Assembly: GCF_001440035.1 (NCBI RefSeq)
Contig: NZ_LJYG01000047.1
Coordinates: 179,862-243,861 of the forward strand
Direction of reading: 5' to 3'
From: Bradyrhizobium manausense
Lineage (GTDB): Bacteria; Pseudomonadota; Alphaproteobacteria; Rhizobiales; Xanthobacteraceae
DNA length: 64,000 nucleotides
Part shown: positions 53,386-61,851 of the stretch, piece by piece
Position numbering within the stretch: position 1 is the first letter of the stretch
Layout: every line of letters begins with the position of its first letter
Notes under the pieces: generated by a model
The model's input: only the letters and a program-made list of their open reading frames with translations
What the model was told of the DNA's origin: nothing
Databases searched by the model: none
Position numbers and translations under genes: made by a program

Positions 53386-53640
53386 CCGTCGAAAAGCCTC
53401 TGCAGGGGTCAACCTTGGGTGCCGAAAGGGGGCAATGTTCGAAGCCCAAACGCACCCGTCGCCAGCGCACCCCAATGATTATGCCGCCGAAGGAATTGCC
53501 GTCCTATCTAAAGTTGTACGATGCATTTCGCTTCCTTCTTGCAATTCCGCCAAGAACCGGGTTCTCTTGGAAAGGCAAGCCCCGACGAGATCACGATAAC
53601 GCTCCTCTGAAGCACTGCAGTCAACCAGTCGACCTCAACT
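53386..53640. other. Short intergenic region upstream of the CHAT operon
   Basis: 255 bp with no supported gene. It is where the promoter of the CHAT-patatin operon would lie. A G+C drop begins here compared with the SRAP gene. No palindrome or LexA box was noticed. Confidence 0.35.
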
Positions 53641-56600
53641 ATGAGAAGTCGAATGCTACCGGCCTCCGTTGACTTGGTTTCGAAAATTCAAGTCATTCCC
53701 CTACGCTGGCTCCTGCTGCTTTCCTTCACATTTCTATTGGGCTTCCCCCACGCCGCCGCTGCGCGGGGTTGCGACGTCGATGAACTCCGCGGACGAGTCA
53801 CTCAGTTGAGGAAGGCCGGAAGGTACGCTGACGCCGTAATATTTGCCCAGCGCAATCTGGCCCTAGCGGAACGGTGTTACGGCCCTAGTTCTCGCGAAGT
53901 AGATTCTGCACTTACATCTCTCGCTATGCTGTACTGGTCGCAACGGCGTTTCGAATCGGCCGAACCGCTTTTTTTGCGTTCGCTGGCAATCCGAGAAAAG
54001 CGATCAGAGGGAAATCAACAAGAAGTTGCAATCGCTCTTAAGAGCCTCGCCGACGATTACTCGCAGCTTAACCGCCATGTCGATGCTGAACCGCTCTACA
54101 GGCGCGCCCTTATCATCTACGAGAAGCTCTCTAAGCCAGAAAGTTTAGACCTTGCTGTGGCACTCAGGGGGCTTGCCAACAGCTACCGGTGGCTCGACCG
54201 CGCCGTAGACGCTGCGCCACTCCACGAGCGCGCCCTTGCCATCCGGGAGAAGATTTCGAACCCGGACGACTCTACATTTGCTGTGGCCCTCAAAGATCTC
54301 GCTGACGACTACTGGCAGCTAAACCGCTATGCAGACGCTACGCCGCTCCATGAGCGCGCCCTTGCCATCCGCGAGAGGATTTCAAAGCCGGACGATCCCG
54401 ATCTCGCTGTGGCCCTCAAGGATCTAGCCGACGATTACTGGCAGCTAAACCGCAATGCAGACGCCGAGCCGCTCCACAAGCGCGCCCTAATCATCCGGGA
54501 GAAGATTTCGAAACCGAACGACTCTGCACTTGCTGTGGCTCTCAAGGATCTCGCCGACGACTACTGGCAGCTCGACCGCTATGCCAACGCTGAGCCCCTC
54601 CACAAGCGAGCTCTCGTCATTCGCGAGAAGATTTCAAAACCGAGTGACCCAGAACTCGCTGTGGCTCTAAAAGATCTTGGCGACGACTACTACCAGCTCG
54701 ACCGTTACGAAGACGCTGAGCTCTTCCACAAGCGCGCCCTAGCCGTCCGCGAGAAGAGTTCAAAGCCTGATGACCCAGAACTCGCTGTGGCTCTAAAAGA
54801 TCTTGGCGACGATTACTACCAGCTCGATCGCTACGCAGACGCTGAGCCTCTCCACAAGCGCGCCCTAGTCGTCCGTGAAAAGATTTCAAAGCCTGGTGAC
54901 GCAGAACTCGCTGTGGCTCTAAAAGATCTTGGCGACGATTACTACCAGCTCGATCGCTACGCAGACGCTGAACCCCTCCACAAGCGTGCCTTGGTCATCC
55001 GCGAGAAGAACGACGGTCCTGCCGACACCAGTCTCGCGGACGCGCTCGACGATCTAGCGTCGGATTACAATCAGCTCGGTCGATACGCTGATGCCTTGGC
55101 TCTATCCAAACGAGAATTGGCGCTTCTCGAGCACAACGCTAAGAGCGAGGATTCGAAGATTGGGCACGCCCTGAAGGCAATCGGTGACGCTTACACAGAA
55201 CTCGGGAAATATACGGAAGCTGAGTCGTTTTTGCTCCGTGCGTTGCACATCTTTGATTCCGGCGGGGGCACTGAAACGGACGATCTCGCTACAGTTCTTG
55301 ATTTGCTCGGCTGGCTATATCAACTGGAAGACAGATCGTCCGATGCCGAGCCGCTCATGGAGCGTGCTCTGCGGATCAGAGAAACAATTCCAGGTAACGA
55401 TCCGGAAGGAGTGTCTGCTTCTCTCAACGACCTCGCGTTCACATACGAACGCGAAAGGAAGTTCGCCGAGGCGGAACCGCTTTATAAACGCAGCATAGCG
55501 ATCGATGAGAAGCTCAACCCAAACAGCAAAAACTTGGCTATTTCGCTCAAGAATCTTGGCCGAATGTACGAATCTCAACGGCGCTATAAAGAAGCGGAAT
55601 CCCTCTTGCGGCGCTCGCTGCAGATGACTTCTTCCGTTTTGGGTCCTGAGAATGAACACGCGGCACTCGTTTGGAACAACCTTGGGTCTTTGTACCTCGA
55701 TCAGGATCAATATGACAAAGCGGAAGACTGCTTCCAACATGAGCTGTCGATCAAAACGACCATACTGGGGGCCGAACATCCGCTTACTGCCGACGCTCTG
55801 GAAAATATTGGAAGGGTGAAATTCGCTCAAAAAGACTTCAATTCGGCGTTGGGCTATTTCAGACGAGCCGCTGCGATTGAGGTCTCCATTCTTCGCTTGG
55901 AGGGTAATACCATAGGCAATCCTGTCGCAAGTGACCGCGGTCCGGATGCGTTAGTGGGAAACTCGACATTCGAACGATTCATCAAGGTGGCCCACCGAAT
56001 AAACGGTAACGCGAACGGGGAGGCTTCGTCGCTCGCGGAAGAAGCCTTCATGATGGCACAACGCCTAACATTTTCCTCGACGGCACTGTCACTTTCCCAA
56101 ATGGCAGCGCGCGCGGCCAGTGGCTCTCCAGAACTCGCCAAGCTCGTTAGAGAAAGGCAAGACAGTGTTCTAGAGTGGCAGTCGTTGAACAGGGATTTGA
56201 TCGGCGCCGCCGCTGGCGCGACAGCGAGTCGCAAACCGGAAGCTGAGCAGCGGCGCTACTCTCGCATGACGGAGATATCGACCCGTATTGCTGAGATCGA
56301 CTCGCTTCTCGGTAGGGGTTTTTCTGAGTACTCCGCGTTCGTGCACCCGCAGCCGTTAAGTGTACAGAACGCTCAGAAGTTGCTTAAAGAAAACGAGGCC
56401 ATCGTTGCAATTCTACCTACCGATCGCTCCGAAGGCGAGGCCGAGACTTTCGTCTGGGCGATAACCAAAACCCAGTTCACTTGGATACGGATCGGCTCCG
56501 ACAAGTCCGACCTTCGACGCGACGTCGGCGCGCTGCGCTGCGGGCTCGACGAGTCGAATTGGGTCGATGCGAGCGGATGGCCGGAAGACAACAACTTTGA

Positions 56601-57819
56601 AAAGGAGCGTAAAGCCGCGCAAGAGCAAAAAAAGGCGCAATGTCAGCTGCTTTTAGGACAGGGGATCATGGAGGGCAGTTTGCCGCCGTTCGATTTAGCG
56701 CGCGCGCGTCAGCTTTACGTCACTCTATTCGGTCAAATCGAAGAATTGATCAGAAATAAAAGTTTGATCATCGTCCCCTCGCCACCTCTTACTGTTCTGC
56801 CGTTTGCGGTCCTTGTGACCGAGGAGCCTCGGCGCAGATACCCGCCGTCAGATGCGGACTACCGCGATGCCGCTTGGCTCATACGAGACCATGCATTGTC
56901 GGTTTTGCCCTCTATTGCGTCGCTTGCAGCTCTGCGCGCTAGGACAAACGAAACCATCGCAGATCAGCCTTACATTGCATTTGGCAATCCACTTCTAGTG
57001 GGTAGCCCGGACAAGCCGACGGATGTGCAGCGCGCCGATCTCGCCCGAAGATGGCAGCACTGCGAAGATTTCGAAGAATTGCCGAGGGAGACAGTTTATG
57101 CCGACAAGTCGTTATCCGTCAGCTCGGCCGATTATGGCGTTTTCCGTGGGGCGTACTCAAATCTAATAAATCGATCGGCCATTCGGGCACAGGCGCCGCT
57201 GCCGGAGACCGCGCGAGAGCTTTGCGCGGTCGGGCGGGAGATGGGCCTCGATCATGAGAACCTTGATCGTGCAGTATATCTGGGCGGACGCGCGACCGAG
57301 ACGACCATCAAGAACCTTAACGAGAAGCACGAGCTCGAACAGTATCGCGTCGTGCAATTCGCCACACACGGTGTGCTTGCAGGCGCGTGGCGCGGCCTTG
57401 CCGAGCCTGGGCTCATTCTGACTCCTCCGGCGGAGAACACGGATCACAGCGACGACGATGGATATCTAAGCGCCTCTGAGATTGCCGCCCTTCAACTCAA
57501 TGCAGAATGGGTGGTGCTATCAGCCTGCAACACCGCCGCCGGCGCGAATGGCAACGCCGAGGCTCTGTCCGGGCTCGCCAAGGCGTTCTTCTACGCTCGC
57601 GCGCGCGCTATTCTCGTCTCGCACTGGGCAGTCAAAAGCAGCGCCGCCGTAAGCTTGACGACAAAGGCGTTCGGAGAGCTGCGGACCGCACCTGCCATAG
57701 GCCGGGCTGAGGCATTGAGGCGCTCTATGATTGCGATGATTGATGATGAGACGCAGCCCGGCACCTCCCATCCTTCCGTCTGGGCTCCTTTCATCCTTGT
57801 AGGTGAAGGATCGCCATAG
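53641..57819 (+). CDS. Exported TPR-CHAT protease
   Basis: A 1392-residue protein. A Sec-type signal peptide (VIPLRWLLLLSFTFLLGFPHAAAARG) sends it to the periplasm. About residues 45-780 are some 15 TPRs of 42 residues each (consensus LADDYWQLDRYADAEPLHKRALVIREKISKP). A helical linker follows, then a CHAT (caspase-like, clan CD) domain over roughly 900-1390. Its His1243 is in QFATHG and Cys1296 in VVLSACNTAAG, both canonical, and LVSHWAVKSSAAV completes the fold. First gene of a three-gene operon with a Cys-rich protein and a patatin. Start ATG at 53,641; 53,653 is possible. TPRs likely sense a ligand that switches on the protease. Confidence 0.9.
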   Translation: MRSRMLPASVDLVSKIQVIPLRWLLLLSFTFLLGFPHAAAARGCDVDELRGRVTQLRKAGRYADAVIFAQRNLALAERCYGPSSREVDSALTSLAMLYWSQRRFESAEPLFLRSLAIREKRSEGNQQEVAIALKSLADDYSQLNRHVDAEPLYRRALIIYEKLSKPESLDLAVALRGLANSYRWLDRAVDAAPLHERALAIREKISNPDDSTFAVALKDLADDYWQLNRYADATPLHERALAIRERISKPDDPDLAVALKDLADDYWQLNRNADAEPLHKRALIIREKISKPNDSALAVALKDLADDYWQLDRYANAEPLHKRALVIREKISKPSDPELAVALKDLGDDYYQLDRYEDAELFHKRALAVREKSSKPDDPELAVALKDLGDDYYQLDRYADAEPLHKRALVVREKISKPGDAELAVALKDLGDDYYQLDRYADAEPLHKRALVIREKNDGPADTSLADALDDLASDYNQLGRYADALALSKRELALLEHNAKSEDSKIGHALKAIGDAYTELGKYTEAESFLLRALHIFDSGGGTETDDLATVLDLLGWLYQLEDRSSDAEPLMERALRIRETIPGNDPEGVSASLNDLAFTYERERKFAEAEPLYKRSIAIDEKLNPNSKNLAISLKNLGRMYESQRRYKEAESLLRRSLQMTSSVLGPENEHAALVWNNLGSLYLDQDQYDKAEDCFQHELSIKTTILGAEHPLTADALENIGRVKFAQKDFNSALGYFRRAAAIEVSILRLEGNTIGNPVASDRGPDALVGNSTFERFIKVAHRINGNANGEASSLAEEAFMMAQRLTFSSTALSLSQMAARAASGSPELAKLVRERQDSVLEWQSLNRDLIGAAAGATASRKPEAEQRRYSRMTEISTRIAEIDSLLGRGFSEYSAFVHPQPLSVQNAQKLLKENEAIVAILPTDRSEGEAETFVWAITKTQFTWIRIGSDKSDLRRDVGALRCGLDESNWVDASGWPEDNNFEKERKAAQEQKKAQCQLLLGQGIMEGSLPPFDLARARQLYVTLFGQIEELIRNKSLIIVPSPPLTVLPFAVLVTEEPRRRYPPSDADYRDAAWLIRDHALSVLPSIASLAALRARTNETIADQPYIAFGNPLLVGSPDKPTDVQRADLARRWQHCEDFEELPRETVYADKSLSVSSADYGVFRGAYSNLINRSAIRAQAPLPETARELCAVGREMGLDHENLDRAVYLGGRATETTIKNLNEKHELEQYRVVQFATHGVLAGAWRGLAEPGLILTPPAENTDHSDDDGYLSASEIAALQLNAEWVVLSACNTAAGANGNAEALSGLAKAFFYARARAILVSHWAVKSSAAVSLTTKAFGELRTAPAIGRAEALRRSMIAMIDDETQPGTSHPSVWAPFILVGEGSP
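54289..55044 (+). repeat. Six 126-bp tandem TPR-coding repeats
   Basis: Units start at 54289, 54415, 54541, 54667, 54793 and 54919. Neighbouring units are very similar at the DNA level, especially the last three, which share CTAAAAGATCTTGGCGACGA. Flanking TPRs in the same gene are much more diverged. This shows recent expansion of the array inside the CHAT gene. Confidence 0.85.
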
Positions 57820-57900
57820 CAGTGCGGCCTTGCCTTCGTTAGATCAGTGTCATACAATTAGGAATTGCCAAATAGTTTTTGTGCACCTTATGAGGCCTTC

Positions 57901-58350
57901 ATGTTTTCGTGGCGAAGATGCGCTATCCTCATCTCGATGCATCTGCAGTTCGCCGTCTTCCCGCTGCAAGCGGGTGCAGTCAGCAGTTCTGAATTCGTGG
58001 AGTTACGCGAGAAAGAACTGACTGTAATTGTTTCTCCACCCGATCACGCTCCGCGCAGTGCCGGCCCGAGCCATTCCGCGCTATCATTGCCAACGGATGG
58101 GACTAGTAGCGATCAGCCGACCTGGCGCCTAGCTCAGAACTCGATTACGGCAAAACAGCCTTCGGCAGAGAATCCCTCGGCGGTCAAAAAAGATGATCCT
58201 GATAGGCAGACCACCGACGTTGATGAAGTCGTGTGTACGGCTTTGAAGTCTGAATATAACAAGTGCACTCCTGCATGCGAGGCAAACTGCGAGTCACTCT
58301 ATGAGGAAGCGCGGGACTGCCCGAAAGTGGTGCATCGCTGTACGCGCTAA
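57901..58350 (+). CDS. Secreted Cys-rich small protein in the CHAT operon
   Basis: A 149-residue protein of no known family. The signal peptide (FSWRRCAILISMHLQFAVFPLQAGA) leads into a long polar, disorder-prone region. A compact C-terminal motif with six cysteines follows (VVCTALKSEYNKCTPACEANCESLYEEARDCPKVVHRC), enough for three disulfides. It lies 81 bp after the CHAT gene and 15 bp before the patatin gene. It could be the substrate or inhibitor linking the two, or a structural partner. The ATG at 57,901 is preferred over 57,865 because it begins the signal peptide. Confidence 0.6.
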   Translation: MFSWRRCAILISMHLQFAVFPLQAGAVSSSEFVELREKELTVIVSPPDHAPRSAGPSHSALSLPTDGTSSDQPTWRLAQNSITAKQPSAENPSAVKKDDPDRQTTDVDEVVCTALKSEYNKCTPACEANCESLYEEARDCPKVVHRCTR

Positions 58351-58365
58351 GCAGGATAGAATTGG

Positions 58366-60777
58366 ATGAAGAAGCGCTGGGCGAATGAACCGGTCTTAGC
58401 ACCGTTTGCTGCCTTCCGCAGTTTGCTGCACGTCTTGAGTGTGATGCTTGCTCCTATTCTACTTTGCGCGGTTACCGCTCTTCTCCTTTTGTATCCCGAT
58501 CAGATGAAGGAAGTGTACCGCGCTATTGCGCAGGACCTGGCATTCTCGGAGGGCGGCGGGTTGGAAGTACTTTTGGATTATCGGGAGGTAGTACTAGCCG
58601 CTTCTGGCCTTTCGTTGTTAGGCGCGACTTTCTGGTTAGTTGCGCGGCTGTTGAGCCTGAAGTTTTCGGATGCTGCGACGAATGACTCGCTGCTAGCACG
58701 GATGGCTGGGCGGTGGGTACCAATCTTGCTGGCGGTGCTTCCGCTGCTCTGCGCTTCTTGGGGCGTTTGGCATGCTCGGACGGCTCCTTCGAGCGCAACG
58801 TCCGCAAAAGGCGTGATTCTCAGCTGGATGAAGGATTTCTACGGGGCGATGCCGGAAACTATATGGCGGATCGTGTCCGGCCATATCGGTAACCGAATTG
58901 ACAGCTACCGGGCTTTTTTTTCGGAGATCTCCGTGGCTTTGATTGGGGTCGCCGCAGCCTTGTCGATCTTGTTCGTTTTCTTGGAACGTCTTTCGAACAA
59001 GGAGACTCTTAGCAGCAAGGATCACTTTCTCGTTCGACGTCAGCGCTTCGTGCTCTACGCCGCACTCTTGACCCTGATTGTCTCGATTTATCTCTTTCCG
59101 GTGGCGTTATCACAAATTCTAGGCGTCATATTCATATTCTCGATTTTTATGATATTCCTTACACTCGTCATGGGACAGCTCAGTTTCTGGTCGCAGAAAA
59201 TGAACTTCCCGTTTCTGGGCATACTCGTTGTCCTCGGCCTCACCTTCGAATTCGTCGGCCTCAATGATGATCACAAGCTACGAGCCGTAAGTGCAACCGT
59301 TCATTCTGGGACGGAAGCGGCGGCCGCACCCGCACCAACTCTGAAGGCCGAGTTTGCTCGATGGTACGCTTCGCGTGCTGACCGCGCATATTACGAAGCG
59401 AAAAAATCACCATACCCCATTTATGTAGTTTCGGCTGAAGGTGGCGGCATCTACGCCGCCTACCATGCGGCGAGCTTCCTGGGTGCGCTTCAGGACCAAT
59501 GTCCGAGCTTCGCACATCACCTCTTTGCGATCAGCTCAGTTTCCGGCGGTAGCTTGGGCGCGTCTTTGTTCGCAGCCATTGCGTCCCAAGCGGGCGCTGC
59601 AAAGATGCAAAGCACGGCCGGAAACCCCTGCCGAGGTGATAAGCCGGCGCATTTGAAGCCCGGCCAGATCGACGAGAATAGTGACCGCTTTTTCGATATC
59701 ATGGCGGATCAGGTTTTTGGACACGACCTGTTGTCACCCCTAGTCGCCAGCATGCTCTTTCCGGATTTTCTCCAACGCTTTCTGCCGTATCCGATCAACG
59801 GCTTCGATCGGGCTCGGTCGATCGAGGATGCGTTCGAAGGGGCTTGGGACGACACGCTGGATAAATTAAGAAAGAAAAGTCTGGGCTTCTGGCAGGACAA
59901 AGTAAATATTCTCAGCCAACCCTATAGATCGCATTGGCGCGCCGACGGCAGTTCGCCGGCGCTGTTACTAAATACTACCGAAATTGCTACGGGTCGGCGT
60001 CGCGTCATTTCGCCGTTTGTATTCGCTGAAGATAAATTACGGTTTCTACCTATATGGAATGAGCCTTGGGCAGTCACTCTCAAATCTGACAAGCTTGTAC
60101 GCGATATTCCACTGAGCACCGCAGCCATCGTGAGCGCGCGATTTCCTTGGGTGACGCCCGCTGGATGGTTCTATGACGTCCCCTTCGAGTCCGGAAGGAG
60201 GCAACCGATCTTACATGACGGTAAGCCCCTCCTGGAAGAGATTCAGCTAGTGGACGGCGGATACTTTGACAACTCGGGCGTATTCACGGCGCTGGAATTA
60301 ATAAGATCCATCAAGGCTGCCGCGAGTGAAGCGGGGCTTTCCAATTCCATCCGGATAAACCTCCTCGTCCTGACCTCCGCGGTTGGTCCAGACGAACCGC
60401 CCGCGCATGCCACTGAAGTTTCAGCACCCGTGCAAGCGCTGCTTGCGGCCCGCATCGCTGCCGGACGAGCGACGGTCGAGGAAGCGCTGCACGGCTTTGA
60501 TGGCCACGGCGAAACTGGCGTTCCGAATGTGGATGGGCCGCAATCAGTTCGCAAAGTTGAGTTGAGGGACGTTGGATACCCGCTTCCGCTCGGCTGGAGA
60601 CTGTCGCAAATGACGCGCATGCTGATGCGGACCCAGAGCGGCGACCGCGCCTTGTGTGATAAAATCCGCGGAGCCAGCTCGCCCGAAAGCTATGCCGCCC
60701 CCGCTTGCACGGTCGAGACGGTCCATCGAGAGCTGAGCGCAGTGCCTATGGGAGACAAAATGCCTCCGAGAAAGTGA
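58366..60777 (+). CDS. Seven-TM patatin-like phospholipase
   Basis: An 803-residue membrane protein. The first 300 or so residues hold seven predicted TM segments (about 17-37, 67-87, 110-126, 185-205, 225-243, 244-265, 276-291). The C-terminal half is a patatin domain: glycine loop AEGGGIYAAYH (Gly359-361), nucleophile Ser393 in ISSVSGGSLG, and Asp630 in LVDGGYFDNSG. With the positive N-terminus inside, seven spans place the patatin domain in the periplasm, the same side as the exported CHAT protease. It would attack membrane phospholipids when switched on. Start ATG with AGGA upstream. Third gene of the operon. Confidence 0.88.
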   Translation: MKKRWANEPVLAPFAAFRSLLHVLSVMLAPILLCAVTALLLLYPDQMKEVYRAIAQDLAFSEGGGLEVLLDYREVVLAASGLSLLGATFWLVARLLSLKFSDAATNDSLLARMAGRWVPILLAVLPLLCASWGVWHARTAPSSATSAKGVILSWMKDFYGAMPETIWRIVSGHIGNRIDSYRAFFSEISVALIGVAAALSILFVFLERLSNKETLSSKDHFLVRRQRFVLYAALLTLIVSIYLFPVALSQILGVIFIFSIFMIFLTLVMGQLSFWSQKMNFPFLGILVVLGLTFEFVGLNDDHKLRAVSATVHSGTEAAAAPAPTLKAEFARWYASRADRAYYEAKKSPYPIYVVSAEGGGIYAAYHAASFLGALQDQCPSFAHHLFAISSVSGGSLGASLFAAIASQAGAAKMQSTAGNPCRGDKPAHLKPGQIDENSDRFFDIMADQVFGHDLLSPLVASMLFPDFLQRFLPYPINGFDRARSIEDAFEGAWDDTLDKLRKKSLGFWQDKVNILSQPYRSHWRADGSSPALLLNTTEIATGRRRVISPFVFAEDKLRFLPIWNEPWAVTLKSDKLVRDIPLSTAAIVSARFPWVTPAGWFYDVPFESGRRQPILHDGKPLLEEIQLVDGGYFDNSGVFTALELIRSIKAAASEAGLSNSIRINLLVLTSAVGPDEPPAHATEVSAPVQALLAARIAAGRATVEEALHGFDGHGETGVPNVDGPQSVRKVELRDVGYPLPLGWRLSQMTRMLMRTQSGDRALCDKIRGASSPESYAAPACTVETVHRELSAVPMGDKMPPRK

Positions 60778-60837
60778 AGAGGCTCACATCGAAGTCAGTA
60801 TGGCGATGATATTCTCGACTGTCGCGCTTCCATTCTT

Positions 60838-60983
60838 GTGTTGAGAGGACGTCAACTACACCGTCTGATCGCTACTGCCAAGCTCAATAGCATCGATCCG
60901 CAAGCTTGGCTCGCCGATGTTCTAGCCCGCCTACCGGATCACTCTGCAACCGCATTCACGAACTCCTCCCCTAGAACTGGCGT
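60838..60983 (+). pseudogene. IS66 transposase (TnpC) C-terminal remnant
   Basis: The frame encodes LIATAKLNSIDPQAWLADVLARLPDH, the well-known IS66 transposase tail. One base later the frame shifts, and the shifted frame reads RIHELLP, then TAG, then NWR, where IS66 has RIHELLPWNW. A frameshift and a Trp to stop change mark decay. The rest of the IS is missing. Confidence 0.85.
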
Positions 60984-61012
60984 CAGCAGAACGTCGCTCA
61001 TGCTGCTTGAGC

Positions 61013-61102
61013 CCAATCAACTGTCCGGCAAGGACGACAAATGCATACTTTCAAGCAAGCTTTCAGTGCTCGCGGAGTGCGACTTCAAAGCACGTCGGTG
61101 CA
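61013..61102. repeat. 90-bp direct repeat, copy 1
   Basis: Matches 61584-61673 with about 8 mismatches in 90, same orientation, 571 bp apart. Begins CCAATCAACTGTCCGGCAA. Lies 125 bp beyond the 3' end of the tniQ fragment at 61,228. No protein recognised in it. Confidence 0.85.
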
Positions 61103-61227
61103 TATCCGTTAACCGGCGACCATACTGCATCCGACCACCAAAGACTTGCCAGCTCCCAGCCCACTCGCGGCCATGGAACAGCAAGAGCATCGCAACAGCT
61201 ACTGCGGTCTCCCTCATCTTATCCTTT

Positions 61228-61443
61228 TCAAGCGGCCACTTTCTTGCGGTTGGGCAGGGATTCAGCAGGAGCCCAGGCGCACGCAGCGTCCCAATAGCCC
61301 TTGCCGTGAAATCTCACGACTTCGGGTCTCCTGATCGCCATGCGGCGCAAATAGACGATCGGATCTGATAACGCGATCGCGATTTGCTTCTTTGCAAGGC
61401 CTGCCACGATGTCGTCTGGTATCATGGGGCGTTTGGCCTTTCT
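61228..61443 (-). pseudogene. Second tniQ 3' fragment
   Basis: Encodes RKAKRPMIPDDIVAGLAKK then LSDPIVYLRRMAIRRPEVVRFHGKGYWDAA, closely matching the last 70 residues of the TniQ protein encoded at 61,852 and beyond. Homology starts abruptly after a stop codon at 61,444. The extreme C-terminus (LPNRKKVAA against IPMAKKRAA) also aligns. The fragment is a truncated duplicate of tniQ. Confidence 0.85.
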
Positions 61444-61583
61444 CTAACCTACGCCACGCCGTATCTTATAAGATACAAATGCCGCAGCAATAAACTCAAT
61501 GCCGTCGTTTCTCGCTCGATCTGGTTGCCAAACCACCGAGTTAACGGCGAGCTTGCGGGACCAGGGTCTTGCCCGGACGCGTG

Positions 61584-61673
61584 CCAATCAACTGTCCGGC
61601 AAAGACGACAAATGCAGACTTTCAAGCAATCTTTCAGTGCTGGCGGAGTGCGACTTCGAAACAAGTCGATGCA
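61584..61673. repeat. 90-bp direct repeat, copy 2
   Basis: Partner of 61013-61102. It lies between the tniQ fragment and the cyclase remnant, 178 bp from the end of full tniQ. The pairing of each 90-bp copy with a tniQ 3' end suggests they were duplicated together. Confidence 0.85.
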
Positions 61674-61687
61674 GACGTGCGTATATT

Positions 61688-61847
61688 TATGAGCAGTTCG
61701 GCGCACGCAGAGATGCGTCGTCTCCAATACAGCCTCATTGCGGCACGTTGCACGTTGCAAGCCGGTCCGTTGATCCCCGATCGCCACCTGCGGCAGCCCC
61801 AGAGCGCTGAGAGGCACCACCTAACTGTGCTCTTTTGTGATCTCGTG
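61688..61847 (+). pseudogene. Adenylate/guanylate cyclase 5' fragment
   Basis: From ATG 61,688 the frame encodes about 53 residues ending PQSAERHHLTVLFCDLV, the start of a class III cyclase domain (compare AERRQVTVLFSDLVGS in the protein at 35,921-39,274). Homology stops at 61,847, four bases before the tniQ stop codon. The remainder of the cyclase is absent, so a recombination junction lies here. Confidence 0.7.
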
Positions 61848-61851
61848 CGTC

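Noticed and set aside
54289-55044. Regular repeats resembling a CRISPR array
   Set aside because: Units are contiguous, 126 bp, in frame and encode TPRs; there are no spacers.
53641-57819. Type III-E CRISPR (Craspase) partner
   Set aside because: No gRAMP/Cas7-11 gene or CRISPR array in the window, and the CHAT protein carries a signal peptide.
35921-60777. CBASS system from the cyclase and the patatin
   Set aside because: The cyclase is a class III adenylate cyclase with a STAND ATPase, not a CD-NTase, and lies 14 kb from the patatin on the other strand.
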